From: an uncultured Bacteroidota bacterium
GTDB taxonomy: Bacteria > Bacteroidota > Bacteroidia > Chitinophagales > Saprospiraceae
Direction of reading: 5' to 3'
Length of the DNA stretch: 28,501 nt
Assembly (NCBI GenBank): GCA_937952445.1
Contig: CALGAA010000300.1
Location: forward strand, 1 to 28,501
Under the pieces are notes generated by a model. The model searched no databases and was not told the DNA's origin. It worked only from the letters and a program-made list of their open reading frames with translations. Positions 7,839 to 15,939 of the stretch are shown here, in pieces (the stretch's first letter is position 1; every line of letters starts with the position of its first letter). The position numbers and the translations under genes were made by a program.

Positions 7839-7870
7839 ATCCGTACCGGGATCTCCTGGATTGTACGGAT
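7839..7870. promoter_or_regulatory. Dyad between nucleoside transporter and uridine kinase
   Basis: Perfect 8-base arms ATCCGTAC (7839-7846) and GTACGGAT (7863-7870) flank a 16-base centre that is itself partly symmetric (CCGGGA / TCCTGG with one G-T pair). It lies between two divergent genes of one pathway, as expected of an operator for a dimeric regulator. There is no T-run, so a terminator is unlikely. No regulator gene is nearby. Confidence 0.4.
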
Positions 7871-8004
7871 GTTGGGCCAATTGAACTCTCAGAAGGCATT
7901 GATCTCAGCGAGGTCGCACTTATAATTGAAAAGGTGGGTATCAACACAATGCAGTTGAAATGATTATATTGTGGCCCATTTTGTTACGATAATGAAACTG
8001 GAGA

Positions 8005-8640
8005 ATGGATCGAATTGTCATTGGCGTTTCTGGCGGAAGTGGTTCGGGGAAAAGTGTTTTTATCAATGATTTGAAAAGTAAGTTCGCAGATCACGAGGTG
8101 GCATTGATTTCTCAGGACAATTATTACAAGCCTCGGGAAATGCAAAAGAAGGACGGTCAGGGTGTCCGAAATTTCGATTTGCCGTACAGTATTGAATTGG
8201 ATGAGTTTGAACGGGACCTCCGTCAATTGATAAAAGGTGAAAGTGTGACCCGTCGGGAATATTGTTATAACAATGCATTGGCCACTCCGCAGCTGATTAC
8301 GGTGGCCCCGGCACCAGTTATTTTGGCTGAGGGATTGTTTTTATTCCACCATAGCCCCACTTGGGAATTATTGAATCTTCGGATATTTCTACAGGCTTCG
8401 GGAAGTCAAATGCTTTCGCGCCGAATCATACGAGATCAAACCGAGCGCAACTACCCGTTGGAAGATGTGCTTTACCGGTTTGAACATCACGTTTCACCTG
8501 CCTTTAAACAGTTTATCGAACCATACCAAAACCAGGTCGATATCATCATCAATAATTATTCAAATTACCGTGCGGGTTTGAACGTTTTGGAGGGATACAT
8601 CCGGCATATTCTTTACAAATACCCATACCCGAAAGGTTAA
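8005..8640 (+). CDS. udk: Uridine kinase
   Basis: Phosphorylates uridine and cytidine to UMP and CMP in pyrimidine salvage. The 211-residue protein begins with the P-loop GGSGSGKS (10-17). It contains the DNYYKPRE nucleoside-site segment near residue 38, LAEGLFLFH around 111-119 matching the family LEGI/EGIL strand, and RRIIRDQTERNY (family RRxxRDxxERG), where ERG has become ERN. The ATG at 7992 is in a different frame, so 8005 is the start. The stop overlaps that of the convergent RNA methyltransferase gene by 4 bp. Pairing with the divergent nucleoside transporter supports a salvage role. Confidence 0.9.
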   Translation: MDRIVIGVSGGSGSGKSVFINDLKSKFADHEVALISQDNYYKPREMQKKDGQGVRNFDLPYSIELDEFERDLRQLIKGESVTRREYCYNNALATPQLITVAPAPVILAEGLFLFHHSPTWELLNLRIFLQASGSQMLSRRIIRDQTERNYPLEDVLYRFEHHVSPAFKQFIEPYQNQVDIIINNYSNYRAGLNVLEGYIRHILYKYPYPKG

Positions 8641-10025
8641 TCCTCCCTGGAGGGTCTGGATTTCGGTGGCCTTTTAGAGGTCCTCGTTGATCGGGGGAAT
8701 CGATTGGGACGACCTGAGTTTTTATCCTTTTTTGGATGGTCAGTATCCTTCGGGGATCTCGATTTGCCATATTTTTTCATCGGCTTGTATTCTGGCTTCG
8801 AAGTTGGTTTGTTTGGCCGTCGAAATTGAGAACTTTTGCGCTGGGATTGGTCTGAATCCTTTTGCTTTTTACCGGGCTGAAAATTTGGCCCTGTTTCGTT
8901 GCGTTTACTAGCAAAACTCAATTTCACAAACTGGCATTTGATCGGTCCATTGTAGACCGTCATTTTCTGATCGATTCGAAACCCCGCTTTCTTCAGGTTA
9001 ATATCGATGGGGCAAATCAACCAGTTGTCATAATTTTTGTAATGTCTGAAGAGCATGTTGTTGATCTGGTTGTAAAACCTCAACTGATCTTCGATTTTCA
9101 GGCGTACGTTATAAGGCGGATTCATAATGACGAGCGCCTTCTCGAGGGGTGGCTCATATTTGAAAAAATCGTGATCGTATATTTGGAGGGACCGAAAGCT
9201 GCCTGCTTTAAGCGCATTTTTTTTGGCCCCTTGCACCACTTCCCGGTTGTAGTCAAAACCGATAATCTCCGGGCTATTTCGATTGACCCGCATTTTTGCC
9301 CCTTTCATGATGAGATCCCATCGCTCTTCGTCGTAATCAGGCCAGTTCTGAAAACTGAAGCTCTTTCGGTTAATTTGGGAAGGGATATTTCTTGCGTATC
9401 GATTGGCTTCGATCATCAACGATCCGCTACCGCACATGGGGTTGAGTAGCGGGGTTGTCTTATCCCATCCGGCCAATTGCAGCAGTCCGGCAGCCAGGAC
9501 TTCACTTAACGGGGCTATGCCCGGATATTTTTTGTATCCCCGGATATGTAGGGATTCACCGCTGCTGTTGAGGGAAATCACCACATCTGTATCCCGGATG
9601 TGGAGCGTGATATCAATGTCGGGTTTCTTTTTATCCACCGAAGGTCGTTCTCCCCGTATTTCCCGAATCCGGTCAACGATGGCATCTTTGCAGATCAGAG
9701 CTGCGTACATCGTATTGTCAAAGAAAGCTGAGAATACATCAGTTTCTATGGCAAAGGTTTTTTCAGGTGGGATGATTTTTTCCCATTGAATGTTTTTGGT
9801 ATGCGTATAAACATCCTGCGCTTCCGAAATCGTAAACGAGGATAATTCTGCCAATACTTTTAAAGCCAGCCTGGATTCCAAATTGACGCGGTACATGATT
9901 CTTGGTGTCCCGCGAAATGCTACTCCCCGTTTTTGTATCTGAATATCATGTGCACCCAGAGATTCAAGTTCTTTGGCAAGGAATTCTTCCAGGCCCGTGA
10001 ATGTTTTCGCAATATATTGATCCAT
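8637..10025 (-). CDS. THUMP-domain RNA N2-guanine methyltransferase, RlmL-like, with basic tail
   Basis: A SAM-dependent RNA methyltransferase of the family that makes m2G in 23S rRNA (RlmL N-terminal half) or tRNA. An N-terminal ferredoxin-like/THUMP region occupies about 1-165 (IQKRGVAFRG at 30-39; DITLHIRDTDVVISL about 138-152). The catalytic domain has motif I as LLNPMCGSGSL (193-203), GFDYN acceptor-ribose segment (256-260) and the NPPY active-site tetrapeptide (302-305). From about 374 to 462 the protein is a low-complexity tail dominated by Lys, Arg, Ser and Pro, likely disordered and RNA binding. The RlmK half of the enterobacterial RlmKL fusion is absent, which is usual outside the gamma-proteobacteria. 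Exact target base is unknown. Confidence 0.88.
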   Translation of the reverse strand: MDQYIAKTFTGLEEFLAKELESLGAHDIQIQKRGVAFRGTPRIMYRVNLESRLALKVLAELSSFTISEAQDVYTHTKNIQWEKIIPPEKTFAIETDVFSAFFDNTMYAALICKDAIVDRIREIRGERPSVDKKKPDIDITLHIRDTDVVISLNSSGESLHIRGYKKYPGIAPLSEVLAAGLLQLAGWDKTTPLLNPMCGSGSLMIEANRYARNIPSQINRKSFSFQNWPDYDEERWDLIMKGAKMRVNRNSPEIIGFDYNREVVQGAKKNALKAGSFRSLQIYDHDFFKYEPPLEKALVIMNPPYNVRLKIEDQLRFYNQINNMLFRHYKNYDNWLICPIDINLKKAGFRIDQKMTVYNGPIKCQFVKLSFASKRNETGPNFQPGKKQKDSDQSQRKSSQFRRPNKPTSKPEYKPMKKYGKSRSPKDTDHPKKDKNSGRPNRFPRSTRTSKRPPKSRPSRED

Positions 10026-10258
10026 AGTGGTTGACTTCGTGGGCGTAATGATACGGAAATAGTCCTGAATATTTAAAGTGAAGATTAAATTGGTTACTCC
10101 AGCTCCTGGAATCAGCCTCCTACGATGATTAAAAAAAACGAGGAAATTCCATTTCAGAAATCTTGTTTAAAGTTAAAATTGCCCGGGTTGATATAGCCAC
10201 TGAATAACTCTAATCATTCAATATACTTACACGCATCGGGATCTAATTTTATTTTAAG

Positions 10259-11674
10259 TCAATTCAAGTGCCCGATATTGAAGCTGTAGTAGTAGGTCTG
10301 GTCCTCTCCAGGGTATTTTCCCGCCAGGGTAATATTATCTCCGGCCGCCAAAAATTTTCTATAGAAATCCTTCACATCCAAAATAGGTTCTTTGTTGATC
10401 ATGGTCACGATAAATCCGGGTTTGAGATTGAGGGTTTCGGCCATACTTTCTTTGTACGTACTCTCAATCCGTATGCCATGGGCCTCATACCGATCGATTT
10501 CGGAAGGTTGCATATTGCGAACCTCGATTCCAAATTTGAGCAGAAGTGGATAGTCCGGGTTGTCACTTTCCTGGATCAAGGTGATCTCGATCGTATCGAG
10601 GTTTTTTTTCCGTTGGTAGATCAATTCAACAGGCAATCCGGGTTCAATGCTCCACAGCACCTCTTTCATATGGTGAACCGATGTGATTTCACGTCCTGCA
10701 ATACTGTGGATGTAATCCATCAACTCCAATCCATGCCACTCAGCCGGAGTGTTTTTCTTTACCTCTTCGATTCGTATGGCAGTCGTCCGTTGGTTGATGC
10801 GATATTCTTTTGGTATTTTGTCGTAAACCGCCCGGATCCCCAATAATCCTCTGTTAACATATCCGTAAGTACGGATATCCGTAAGAATTTTATGCGCCAG
10901 ATTGGAAGGGATGGCAAAGGAATATCCTTCAAAATTTCCAGACCTGGTCAGGATGGCGGTATTTATACCAATCAATTCACCATTTTGATTGATGAGAGCT
11001 CCTCCACTGTTGCCCGGATTGATCACGGCATCGGTTTGGATAAAGGACTCGATGACATTGGGATTTCTGGTCAGACCAAGCTGACGATGTTTGCCACTAA
11101 TGATGCCTTCCGTGACGGTCGCTTCCATCCGGAAAGGATGCCCCAGCGCAAATATCTGTTCTCCAATATGGAGCGCATCAGAATCGCCGAATTCACAATA
11201 TTTCAGATCGTTCGCTTCGATTTTGAGCAGTGCCAAATCTGTTTTTGCATCGTATCCAATAAGGTCAGCAGTAAAACTTTCCTTATTCCATAACACAACC
11301 TCAATTTCCTCGGCATCCTGAATGACGTGATAGTTGGTGCAGATATATCCATTTTCAGAAATAATGACCCCGGAACCATTCTGGTTAATCTCATTAGAAT
11401 AAAATTTCCCAAACCACTGCTTTTTCCCGGATTTAATCTTGACTAAAGATTTTAATCCATCCTCGAAGATGTGGTAATCCGACATCGGTTCAGGCCGTTG
11501 CTCAATCGTGCGGCTAAATGTGGATTGCGGGGTTGGTGGATTGGCCGGATACCGCGTCGCGGGAATTCTTTCTCTGATAATGATGGTTTCGGGTTTGTCA
11601 AAGATTTTAAACAAACCGACGGTGAATAGCGATGCCAGGATCGCAGTCATCAATATCGTCAAACTATTTTTCAT
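10259..11674 (-). CDS. Deg/HtrA-family periplasmic serine protease
   Basis: A trypsin-like envelope quality-control protease. The 471-residue protein has an N-terminal hydrophobic anchor or signal (5-24) followed by a Pro/Thr-rich linker. The catalytic triad is complete: H116 in TNYHVI, D146 in KTDLALLKI and S223 in NPGNSGGAL. Supporting motifs are ALGHPF (176-181, family ALGNPF) and VTEGIISG (187-194). A first PDZ-like domain spans about 277-368. A second, more divergent one spans about 378-465 (start GIEVRN, KPGFIVTMINKEPI inside). No lipobox is present, so it is either secreted or anchored by the uncleaved helix. On the minus strand, a CATCTTTGC sequence (11750-11742, one mismatch to TAnnTTTGC) could be its promoter, with a leader of about 60 nt. 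Confidence 0.92.
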   Translation of the reverse strand: MKNSLTILMTAILASLFTVGLFKIFDKPETIIIRERIPATRYPANPPTPQSTFSRTIEQRPEPMSDYHIFEDGLKSLVKIKSGKKQWFGKFYSNEINQNGSGVIISENGYICTNYHVIQDAEEIEVVLWNKESFTADLIGYDAKTDLALLKIEANDLKYCEFGDSDALHIGEQIFALGHPFRMEATVTEGIISGKHRQLGLTRNPNVIESFIQTDAVINPGNSGGALINQNGELIGINTAILTRSGNFEGYSFAIPSNLAHKILTDIRTYGYVNRGLLGIRAVYDKIPKEYRINQRTTAIRIEEVKKNTPAEWHGLELMDYIHSIAGREITSVHHMKEVLWSIEPGLPVELIYQRKKNLDTIEITLIQESDNPDYPLLLKFGIEVRNMQPSEIDRYEAHGIRIESTYKESMAETLNLKPGFIVTMINKEPILDVKDFYRKFLAAGDNITLAGKYPGEDQTYYYSFNIGHLN

Positions 11675-11974
11675 AACACCTATTTCCCATAATCATAGCC
11701 GTTAGCGGCTTTCCGATCCTGTTGGTAAGATACCCTTTTTCGCAAAGATGGCCGTTTATCCATAGAATTATTTGTCACAATGCAGCAAACATACGATAAA
11801 GAAGGAAGCTATTCGTTTTAAGGTCAATACCGGCGGATAGGTCTTCTTCTTTCAAACGCATTTTGAACAAAAATTATGAACAGCCAGTGATCTATAACGG
11901 ATATTTTCTCAATTTAGCCGCCAATATGGAAAAGTAAACGACTGGACGCTTGAAAATTTAAAATAATACGTACG
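11675..11974. other. Divergent intergenic region, no gene seen
   Basis: 300 bp between the Deg protease and the small membrane protein. Apart from the near-consensus minus-strand -7 element at 11743-11750, I see no ORF with coding character, no strong hairpin and no repeat. Promoters for both flanking genes should lie here. Confidence 0.5.
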
Positions 11975-12193
11975 ATGATTGACTCGAACGAAAAAGACGA
12001 CAAAAAACAAGTTGAAAAGGAAAATGACAGGGAAGAGGGGAGACCCTTATTTTATAATTTCTGGGGGAAAAGCGTGAGCAAATGGGCCTTGATTTTCATC
12101 TTATTAATTTTCCTGGCCATGATCAGTCTCAAAATGTGCGATAGTCCGTACGTAGTTCCAGGCGATCCAAGTTCAATCAAAATAATCGAATGA
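11975..12193 (+). CDS. Small single-pass membrane protein preceding dapF
   Basis: 72 residues, unrecognised. The first 28 are highly charged (Asp, Glu, Lys, Arg rich), then GRPLFYNFWGKSVSKW, one hydrophobic helix of about 17 residues (WALIFILLIFLAMISLK), and a short C-terminal part with one cysteine. The positive residues before the helix suggest an N-in orientation. Its stop overlaps the dapF start as ATGA, so the two are very probably translated from one mRNA. That coupling is the best evidence that this short ORF is real. It is a possible partner for an envelope enzyme, but no function can be assigned. Confidence 0.65.
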   Translation: MIDSNEKDDKKQVEKENDREEGRPLFYNFWGKSVSKWALIFILLIFLAMISLKMCDSPYVVPGDPSSIKIIE

Positions 12194-12978
12194 TGAATTT
12201 TGTCAAGTATCAGGGCACGGGTAACGACTTTGTTTTGATAAATGGAGACACCCAGGAATTTGACCCGACCGACTATGAAAGAGTAAATGCCCTGTGCAAC
12301 CGAAGATTTGGGATCGGTGCAGATGGGTTTATCATCATACGTTCCTCTGATGATGCCGATTTTGAAATGCTGTATTACAATGCAGACGGCAAACCAGGCA
12401 GTTTATGTGGCAATGGAAGTCGGTGTGCGGTAGCCTTTGCCTATAGGGAAGGATTTTTTACCAGTCCTGAATGTAAATTTATGGCATATGACGGGGTACA
12501 CCTGGCGAAATACGACAGTGAGTCTCATCTCGTTGAACTCCAGATGAATGATGTGTCCAAAATGGAAAAGGGACAGGGTATGGTAATTCTGGATACGGGA
12601 TCACCTCATTACGTCACTCTGGTCGAGGATTTGAGTGATCTGGACATTGTCGTTGCAGGCAGGGCCATCAGATACGCTCCCCGGTTTGCTGAAGAAGGAA
12701 TCAACGTCAACTTTGTTGAAACGATGGATAACAACGCACTCAAAGTCGCCACATATGAGCGAGGGGTTGAAGATGAAACCTTTTCATGTGGAACTGGTGT
12801 GACAGCCTGTGCACTTGGGTATCATATCTTAAACCACGCCAATGAACAGGGCTCTCATGAAATCCAGATCCATACCAAAGGGGGGCAGTTGCGGGTTCGG
12901 TTTGAACTGGTGGGAAATGAATTTAAAAATATCTGGTTGATCGGCCCTGCAGTTCGTGTATTTGATGGCCAGATATAA
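12190..12978 (+). CDS. dapF: Diaminopimelate epimerase
   Basis: Interconverts LL- and meso-diaminopimelate in the cytoplasm, the last racemisation before lysine and peptidoglycan synthesis. 262 residues, full length. The two catalytic cysteines lie in pseudo-symmetric motifs: C73 in GSLCGNGSRC and C200 in ETFSCGTGVTA. Other family marks are KYQGTGNDF (6-14), GIGADG (41-46) and the acceptor loop DTGSPHYV (135-142). Two ATG codons are in tandem (12190 and 12193). The first overlaps the upstream gene as ATGA, and either could be used. The stop directly abuts the stop of the convergent TPR gene, leaving no room for a terminator between them. Confidence 0.95.
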   Translation: MMNFVKYQGTGNDFVLINGDTQEFDPTDYERVNALCNRRFGIGADGFIIIRSSDDADFEMLYYNADGKPGSLCGNGSRCAVAFAYREGFFTSPECKFMAYDGVHLAKYDSESHLVELQMNDVSKMEKGQGMVILDTGSPHYVTLVEDLSDLDIVVAGRAIRYAPRFAEEGINVNFVETMDNNALKVATYERGVEDETFSCGTGVTACALGYHILNHANEQGSHEIQIHTKGGQLRVRFELVGNEFKNIWLIGPAVRVFDGQI

Positions 12979-13293
12979 TCATTCCTCCATCATTTGATTG
13001 CGGAGTGCACGCAATTCGGATAAGAGATGTGTATCGTTCGTTTTTCTGAGCACATCAATCCCCTGATTTATGATGTCCGTGGCCGCTTGCGGTTCGTCTT
13101 CCTGCAATAGTAAAAGGGCATAGTGGTAATAGGTTCCGCCGTAATCTGGAAAATGTTGAACCAAAGTTTCATAACACTCCCGGGCTTTACCCCGGTCATT
13201 AACTTTGAGGTATTCCCGGGCTAATGCAAAATAGGCAAACGCATTCCGGGGGTCATCAGCTATCGTATTTTTTAAAAATTCAATCTTATTCAT
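12979..13293 (-). CDS. Small TPR-repeat protein
   Basis: 104 residues with two recognisable tetratricopeptide units (about 17-50, NAFAYFALAREYLKVNDRGK, and 51-84) followed by a helical cap. Such small TPR proteins act as protein-protein adaptors; no partner is identifiable here. No signal peptide is present, so it is probably cytoplasmic. It is convergent with dapF at zero spacing and divergent from etfB, sharing with it an intergenic region that carries a 13-base palindrome. Confidence 0.8.
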   Translation of the reverse strand: MNKIEFLKNTIADDPRNAFAYFALAREYLKVNDRGKARECYETLVQHFPDYGGTYYHYALLLLQEDEPQAATDIINQGIDVLRKTNDTHLLSELRALRNQMMEE

Positions 13294-13304
13294 TTCATTA
13301 CGTC

Positions 13305-13317
13305 GTTGTAATACAAC
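13305..13317. promoter_or_regulatory. 13-base palindrome between the TPR gene and etfB
   Basis: GTTGTAATACAAC is perfectly symmetric about its central base. It is 12 bases from the TPR start and about 100 from etfB. Its symmetry and location fit a small operator, but it is short enough to occur by chance. Confidence 0.25.
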
Positions 13318-13375
13318 ACATTATGGTTGTTTTTAAATAGGGATATGAGAATTATATAGAATTAATTCAAATTTG

Positions 13376-13383
13376 TACCTTTA
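13376..13383 (+). promoter_or_regulatory. Near-consensus -7 element for etfB
   Basis: TACCTTTA, one mismatch to TAnnTTTG in the last position, 35 bases before the etfB ATG. It would give a leader of about 30 nt. Confidence 0.35.
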
Positions 13384-13418
13384 CAGCCTTCAAAGATAAA
13401 GTATAAACCACAGAACTT

Positions 13419-14159
13419 ATGAAGATAATTGTATGTATAGCGCGCGCTATCGAAACGACTGCCAAGATAAAATTTAAGAATGAAGGTCGTGAATTTGATG
13501 ACGAAGGCGTTCAATATATTTTGAATCCCTATGATGAATGGTACAGTCTGGTTCGGGCCCTGGAAGTAAAGGAATCCCTGGGTGGGGAGGTGACCGTAAT
13601 TCACGTAGGAGGAGCTGATTCCGATCAGATTATTCGAAAAGCCTTGGCCATTGGGGCAGACAATGAGATCCGAATAAATGCAGAAGTCCGATCAGGAGAA
13701 GAAGTGCCACATCTCCTGGCTGCCCAAATCCGGAATATGGATTACGATATCATTTTCACGGGACAGGAAACGGTCGATTACAACGGAGGCATTGTCCCAC
13801 CCATGTTGAGCGCATTGCTTGACCTGCCATTCATCGGCGTAGTTTCCAGGTTGGAATTAGATGGAACAACCGCCACACTGTCCAGGCAAATAGAAGGAGG
13901 CGTGGAAGTAGTGGAGAGCCAATTGCCATTGGTTCTCAGCGCCACCAAAGATTTGGCTCAGCAACGAATTCCCAATATGCGGGGGATTATGATGGCAAAG
14001 CGTAAACCAATCGAGGTCGTGGAGCCAAATTCTTTCGAATCATCGGTGAGTACAGCCGGATTTCATCTGCCGGAAAAAGAAAAATCGATTACGTATGTGG
14101 ATGCCGACAATATGGATGAATTGGTTCGACTATTGCACGAGCAAGCTAAGGTTATTTAA
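13419..14159 (+). CDS. etfB: Electron transfer flavoprotein beta subunit
   Basis: With EtfA it forms the soluble FAD/AMP heterodimer that takes electrons from acyl-CoA dehydrogenases and passes them to ETF-quinone oxidoreductase. The 246-residue protein has the EtfB fold with NPYDEWYSLVRALEVKE (36-52), the IGADNEIRI strand, the FTGQETVDYNGG nucleotide-binding segment (about 109-120) and the EtfB signature near the C-terminal third, QQRIPNMRGIMMAKRKP. etfA follows after 23 bp, certainly in the same operon. Chain length is close to that of the housekeeping group I ETF, not the bifurcating nitrogen-fixation type, but this is not tested. Confidence 0.95.
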   Translation: MKIIVCIARAIETTAKIKFKNEGREFDDEGVQYILNPYDEWYSLVRALEVKESLGGEVTVIHVGGADSDQIIRKALAIGADNEIRINAEVRSGEEVPHLLAAQIRNMDYDIIFTGQETVDYNGGIVPPMLSALLDLPFIGVVSRLELDGTTATLSRQIEGGVEVVESQLPLVLSATKDLAQQRIPNMRGIMMAKRKPIEVVEPNSFESSVSTAGFHLPEKEKSITYVDADNMDELVRLLHEQAKVI

Positions 14160-14182
14160 AGAAAGATCATTAAAAACGGAAT

Positions 14183-15136
14183 ATGTCAATAATAGTATTT
14201 TGTGAATTTGTCGATGGTGGATTTAAAAAAAATGCTCTGGAAGCGTTGACTTACAGCCGGAAGGTGGCTCAGGAAAAAGGCGAAGATTTGGTGGTCGTGG
14301 TCAATGATTCTGATTTTGATCAGGATGTCATTAAAAATTATGGGGGGAAGAAAGTCGTCACCTACGATTCTGTCCCGGTTGGAGACAGTCGGTCCACGGC
14401 GCAGATTCTGAGTGGTATTGTAGAACAGGAGAATGGAAGCATCGTGGTCCTTCCGTACAATTCTACCGGGAAAGGAATAGCAGGACAAATCGCAGTGAAA
14501 ATAAACGGAGGAATCGCTACTTCGGTAAACGGATTGCCAGTTGAATATGATCCCCTGGTCGTTCCCACAACGGTGTTTTCCGGGAAAGCCACGGCTGATA
14601 TTCGAATTTCCTCTGACAAAGCCGTTCTGGGCTTGCAGAATAATGTTTTATCTCCGGAAGAGTCGCCAGTTGACGAATGCGAAATCAGTGCCTACCAGGG
14701 AGATGTATCTCCCCACATCACGGTAGTCCGACAGGAATCTGTAACCGATGATATCCCATTGCCGGAAGCAGAAATTGTGGTATCTGGTGGTCGGGGGTTA
14801 AAAGGGCCTGAAAACTGGCCCATCCTGGAGGAATTGGCTCAGGAACTTGGAGCAGCTACCGCCTGTTCCCGCCCCGTGGCAGATTCGGATTGGCGGCCCC
14901 ACCACGAACACGTCGGTCAAACAGGAGTAACAATCCGGCCCAATCTGTACATCGCTATTGGTATTTCGGGGGCCATCCAGCACCTCGGGGGGGTCAACAA
15001 TTCCAAAACCATTGTGGTCATTAACAAGGATCCTGAAGCCCCATTTTTTAAAGCCGCGGATTACGGCGTGGTGGGAGATTTGTTTGAAGTAGTTCCCAAA
15101 TTGACCGAAGCCGTACGGAAGTGGAAAAGTTCCTGA
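14183..15136 (+). CDS. etfA: Electron transfer flavoprotein alpha subunit
   Basis: 317 residues, partner of EtfB. The N-terminal alpha/beta domain (about 1-190) is followed by the FAD-binding C-terminal domain with SGGRGLKGPENW (201-212), ACSRPVADSDWRPH (227-240), the QTGVTIRPNLYIAIGISG segment (246-263), QHLGG (266-270) and NKDPEAPFF...DYGVVGD (281-299). These are the canonical contacts for the FAD dinucleotide. The start ATG is the first after etfB and has no Shine-Dalgarno sequence. A 195 bp gap separates it from the nuclease gene, which therefore may have its own promoter. Confidence 0.96.
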   Translation: MSIIVFCEFVDGGFKKNALEALTYSRKVAQEKGEDLVVVVNDSDFDQDVIKNYGGKKVVTYDSVPVGDSRSTAQILSGIVEQENGSIVVLPYNSTGKGIAGQIAVKINGGIATSVNGLPVEYDPLVVPTTVFSGKATADIRISSDKAVLGLQNNVLSPEESPVDECEISAYQGDVSPHITVVRQESVTDDIPLPEAEIVVSGGRGLKGPENWPILEELAQELGAATACSRPVADSDWRPHHEHVGQTGVTIRPNLYIAIGISGAIQHLGGVNNSKTIVVINKDPEAPFFKAADYGVVGDLFEVVPKLTEAVRKWKSS

Positions 15137-15331
15137 TCCGGGTTATAGGTATGATTGACCACGCACTGTAATGTGATTTTGGTTGTTTTGGGGATTTGGA
15201 GTAAAAATATGCAAGATAGCATCAAATGCTTCATATTTCTGCGTTATATTAGCGATAAAGATCAGACCGTTTTGAACTAAACTCTTTGGTTTTTTTTATT
15301 AATGTGTACGTGAATAATATATTTTTATTGA

Positions 15332-15916
15332 ATGAAGAAAATTGAATTAGATATAATCGCCTTATCCCATTCGGTCACCCAGTCCAACAACTACGCTGTA
15401 GTATTAGGTGAACAGGACGGTGTAAGAAGATTGCCAATTGTGATTGGAGGTTTCGAAGCTCAGGCCATCGCAGTTGCCATGGAACGTATGACACCGACCA
15501 GACCATTAACACATGACCTCTTCAAAAACACACTCAATATTTTTGATATTGAATTAAAAGAAATTGTCATAAATGATTTATTGGATGGTGTGTTCTATGC
15601 CAAATTGGTCTGTCAGCACGACAATAAATTGATCGAAGTGGATTCCAGGACATCGGACGCGTTGGCATTGGCTGTACGGTTCAATTGTCCGGTGTACACA
15701 TACGAATTTATACTGGAATCAGCAGGTGTGGTACTCGAAGGAGACGAAGAATCAAAAGAAACCGTTCCCAAATCCGGGGCATCTGCAAAAAAAGGTTTGG
15801 AAACGTATTCTTTGGATACGCTCAATAAGATGTTGGAGGAAGCCATCAGTAAAGAGGATTATGAAAAGGCTGCCAAAATAAGAGATGAAATGACCCGCCG
15901 GTCGAAAGACTCGTGA
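15332..15916 (+). CDS. Bifunctional nuclease domain (DUF151) protein with UVR motif
   Basis: 194 residues. The first 135 form a DUF151/BFN domain (KKIELDIIALSHS start, LPIVIGGFEAQAIA at 34-47, DSRTSDALALAVR at 104-116), a fold first described as a DNase/RNase in plants. After an acidic linker, residues about 158-190 form a UVR (UvrB/UvrC) helical hairpin, LNKMLEEAISKEDYEKAAKI and following. The same two-domain architecture is widespread in Bacteroidota and Thermotoga-type bacteria. Biological role is unsettled. lepA follows after 23 bp, so the two are likely co-transcribed. Confidence 0.9.
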   Translation: MKKIELDIIALSHSVTQSNNYAVVLGEQDGVRRLPIVIGGFEAQAIAVAMERMTPTRPLTHDLFKNTLNIFDIELKEIVINDLLDGVFYAKLVCQHDNKLIEVDSRTSDALALAVRFNCPVYTYEFILESAGVVLEGDEESKETVPKSGASAKKGLETYSLDTLNKMLEEAISKEDYEKAAKIRDEMTRRSKDS

Positions 15917-15939
15917 GTAAATTGAGATATGTGTAGTGT

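Noticed and set aside
10181..10187. GCCCGGG copies at 10181-10187, 27711-27717 and 27832-27838, two of them in similar 22-base contexts (18 of 22 matches)
   Set aside because: Three short GC palindromes in 28 kb are too few to call a repeat family. The similarity may reflect promoter-like AT-rich flanks. A genome-wide count would settle it.
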